The notes under the pieces are model-generated. The model searched no databases and was not told the DNA's origin. It saw nothing but the letters and a program-made list of their open reading frames with translations. A stretch of 6,310 nt of DNA from an uncultured Gammaproteobacteria bacterium. GTDB taxonomy: Bacteria > Pseudomonadota > Gammaproteobacteria > Steroidobacterales > JABDMI01. Location of the stretch: assembly GCA_938039225.1 (NCBI GenBank), contig CALHVH010000134.1, positions 1-6,310 of the forward strand, given 5' to 3'. Numbering within the stretch: the first letter of the stretch is position 1; every line of letters starts with the position of its first letter. Positions 6,098-6,310 of the stretch are shown here, piece after piece. A program made the position numbers and the translations under genes.

Positions 6098-6310
6098 ATG
6101 GACGATAATCGTAAAAAAGCTCTCTCGGCCGCATTAGGTCAAATCGAAAAACAATTTGGTAAAGGTTCAGTCATGCGTTTGGGTGATAGCCCAGCATCAA
6201 ATGACATCGAAGTTATCTCTACTGGCTCACTAGGATTAGATGTTGCACTAGGAATCGGTGGTTTACCAAAAGGGCGTGTAATTGAAATTTATGGTCCTGA
6301 GTCATCAGGT
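6098..6310 (+). CDS. recA: Recombinase RecA, N-terminal part (3' end outside window)
   Basis: There are 71 codons from ATG at 6098 to the window edge, with no stop. RecA coats single-stranded DNA, drives ATP-dependent homologous pairing and strand exchange and, in organisms with LexA, stimulates LexA self-cleavage. The visible part is textbook RecA: the N-terminal oligomerisation helix (MDDNRKKALSAALGQIEKQF), then GKGSVMRLGD (21-30), ISTGSLGLDVALGIGGLPKGR (40-60) and VIEIYGPESSG (61-71). The window ends within Walker A GPESSGKT (starting at 66), so the Lys-Thr, Walker B and DNA-binding loops are not visible. It is probably transcribed from its own promoter near 5886, with possible read-through from pncC. 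Confidence 0.98.
   Translation, partial: MDDNRKKALSAALGQIEKQFGKGSVMRLGDSPASNDIEVISTGSLGLDVALGIGGLPKGRVIEIYGPESSG

Overview
This window looks like chromosomal DNA from an AT-rich gammaproteobacterium. The MutS, PncC/CinA and RecA proteins read as gammaproteobacterial: MutS keeps the E. coli-like N-terminus with the mismatch-reading Phe36-x-Glu38, and a pncC (ygaD-type) gene sits directly before recA, as in E. coli. I cannot fix the genus. The low GC content and the lack of a CTGT-N8-ACAG SOS box at recA mean the organism is not a close Escherichia or Vibrio relative.

Layout, left to right. (1) Positions 1-172 hold the 3' end of a stand-alone GIY-YIG nuclease-type gene on the + strand. (2) Positions 186-297 hold a small G-rich repeat array made of two copies of a two-part unit that can form hairpins. 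It is followed by a weak AT-rich stem at 321-338, between converging genes. (3) Positions 374-1341 hold two small four-helix membrane protein genes on the - strand. They look like tandem paralogs and lie downstream of (4) mutS (1413-3998, - strand). (5) A 157-bp divergent intergenic region separates mutS from (6) a GT4-type glycosyltransferase gene (4156-5259, + strand), followed 14 nt later by (7) pncC (5274-5795). (8) A 302-bp gap holds four AATATTCTC-like repeats, a TATAAT promoter element, a small SD-led mini-ORF and a nested stem-loop. It leads into (9) recA (from 6098), which is cut by the window edge within the Walker A motif.

Functionally, the core is a DNA-maintenance neighbourhood: mismatch repair (MutS) and recombination/DNA-damage response (RecA). 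It also includes the NMN deamidase PncC, which recycles the NMN released by NAD-dependent DNA ligase. The glycosyltransferase and the two membrane proteins are accessory genes with no evident link to repair.

I saw no complete new defence or mobile system. The parts most worth a second look are the GIY-YIG gene with its adjoining hairpin repeats, the duplicated membrane protein pair, and the non-canonical recA control region.
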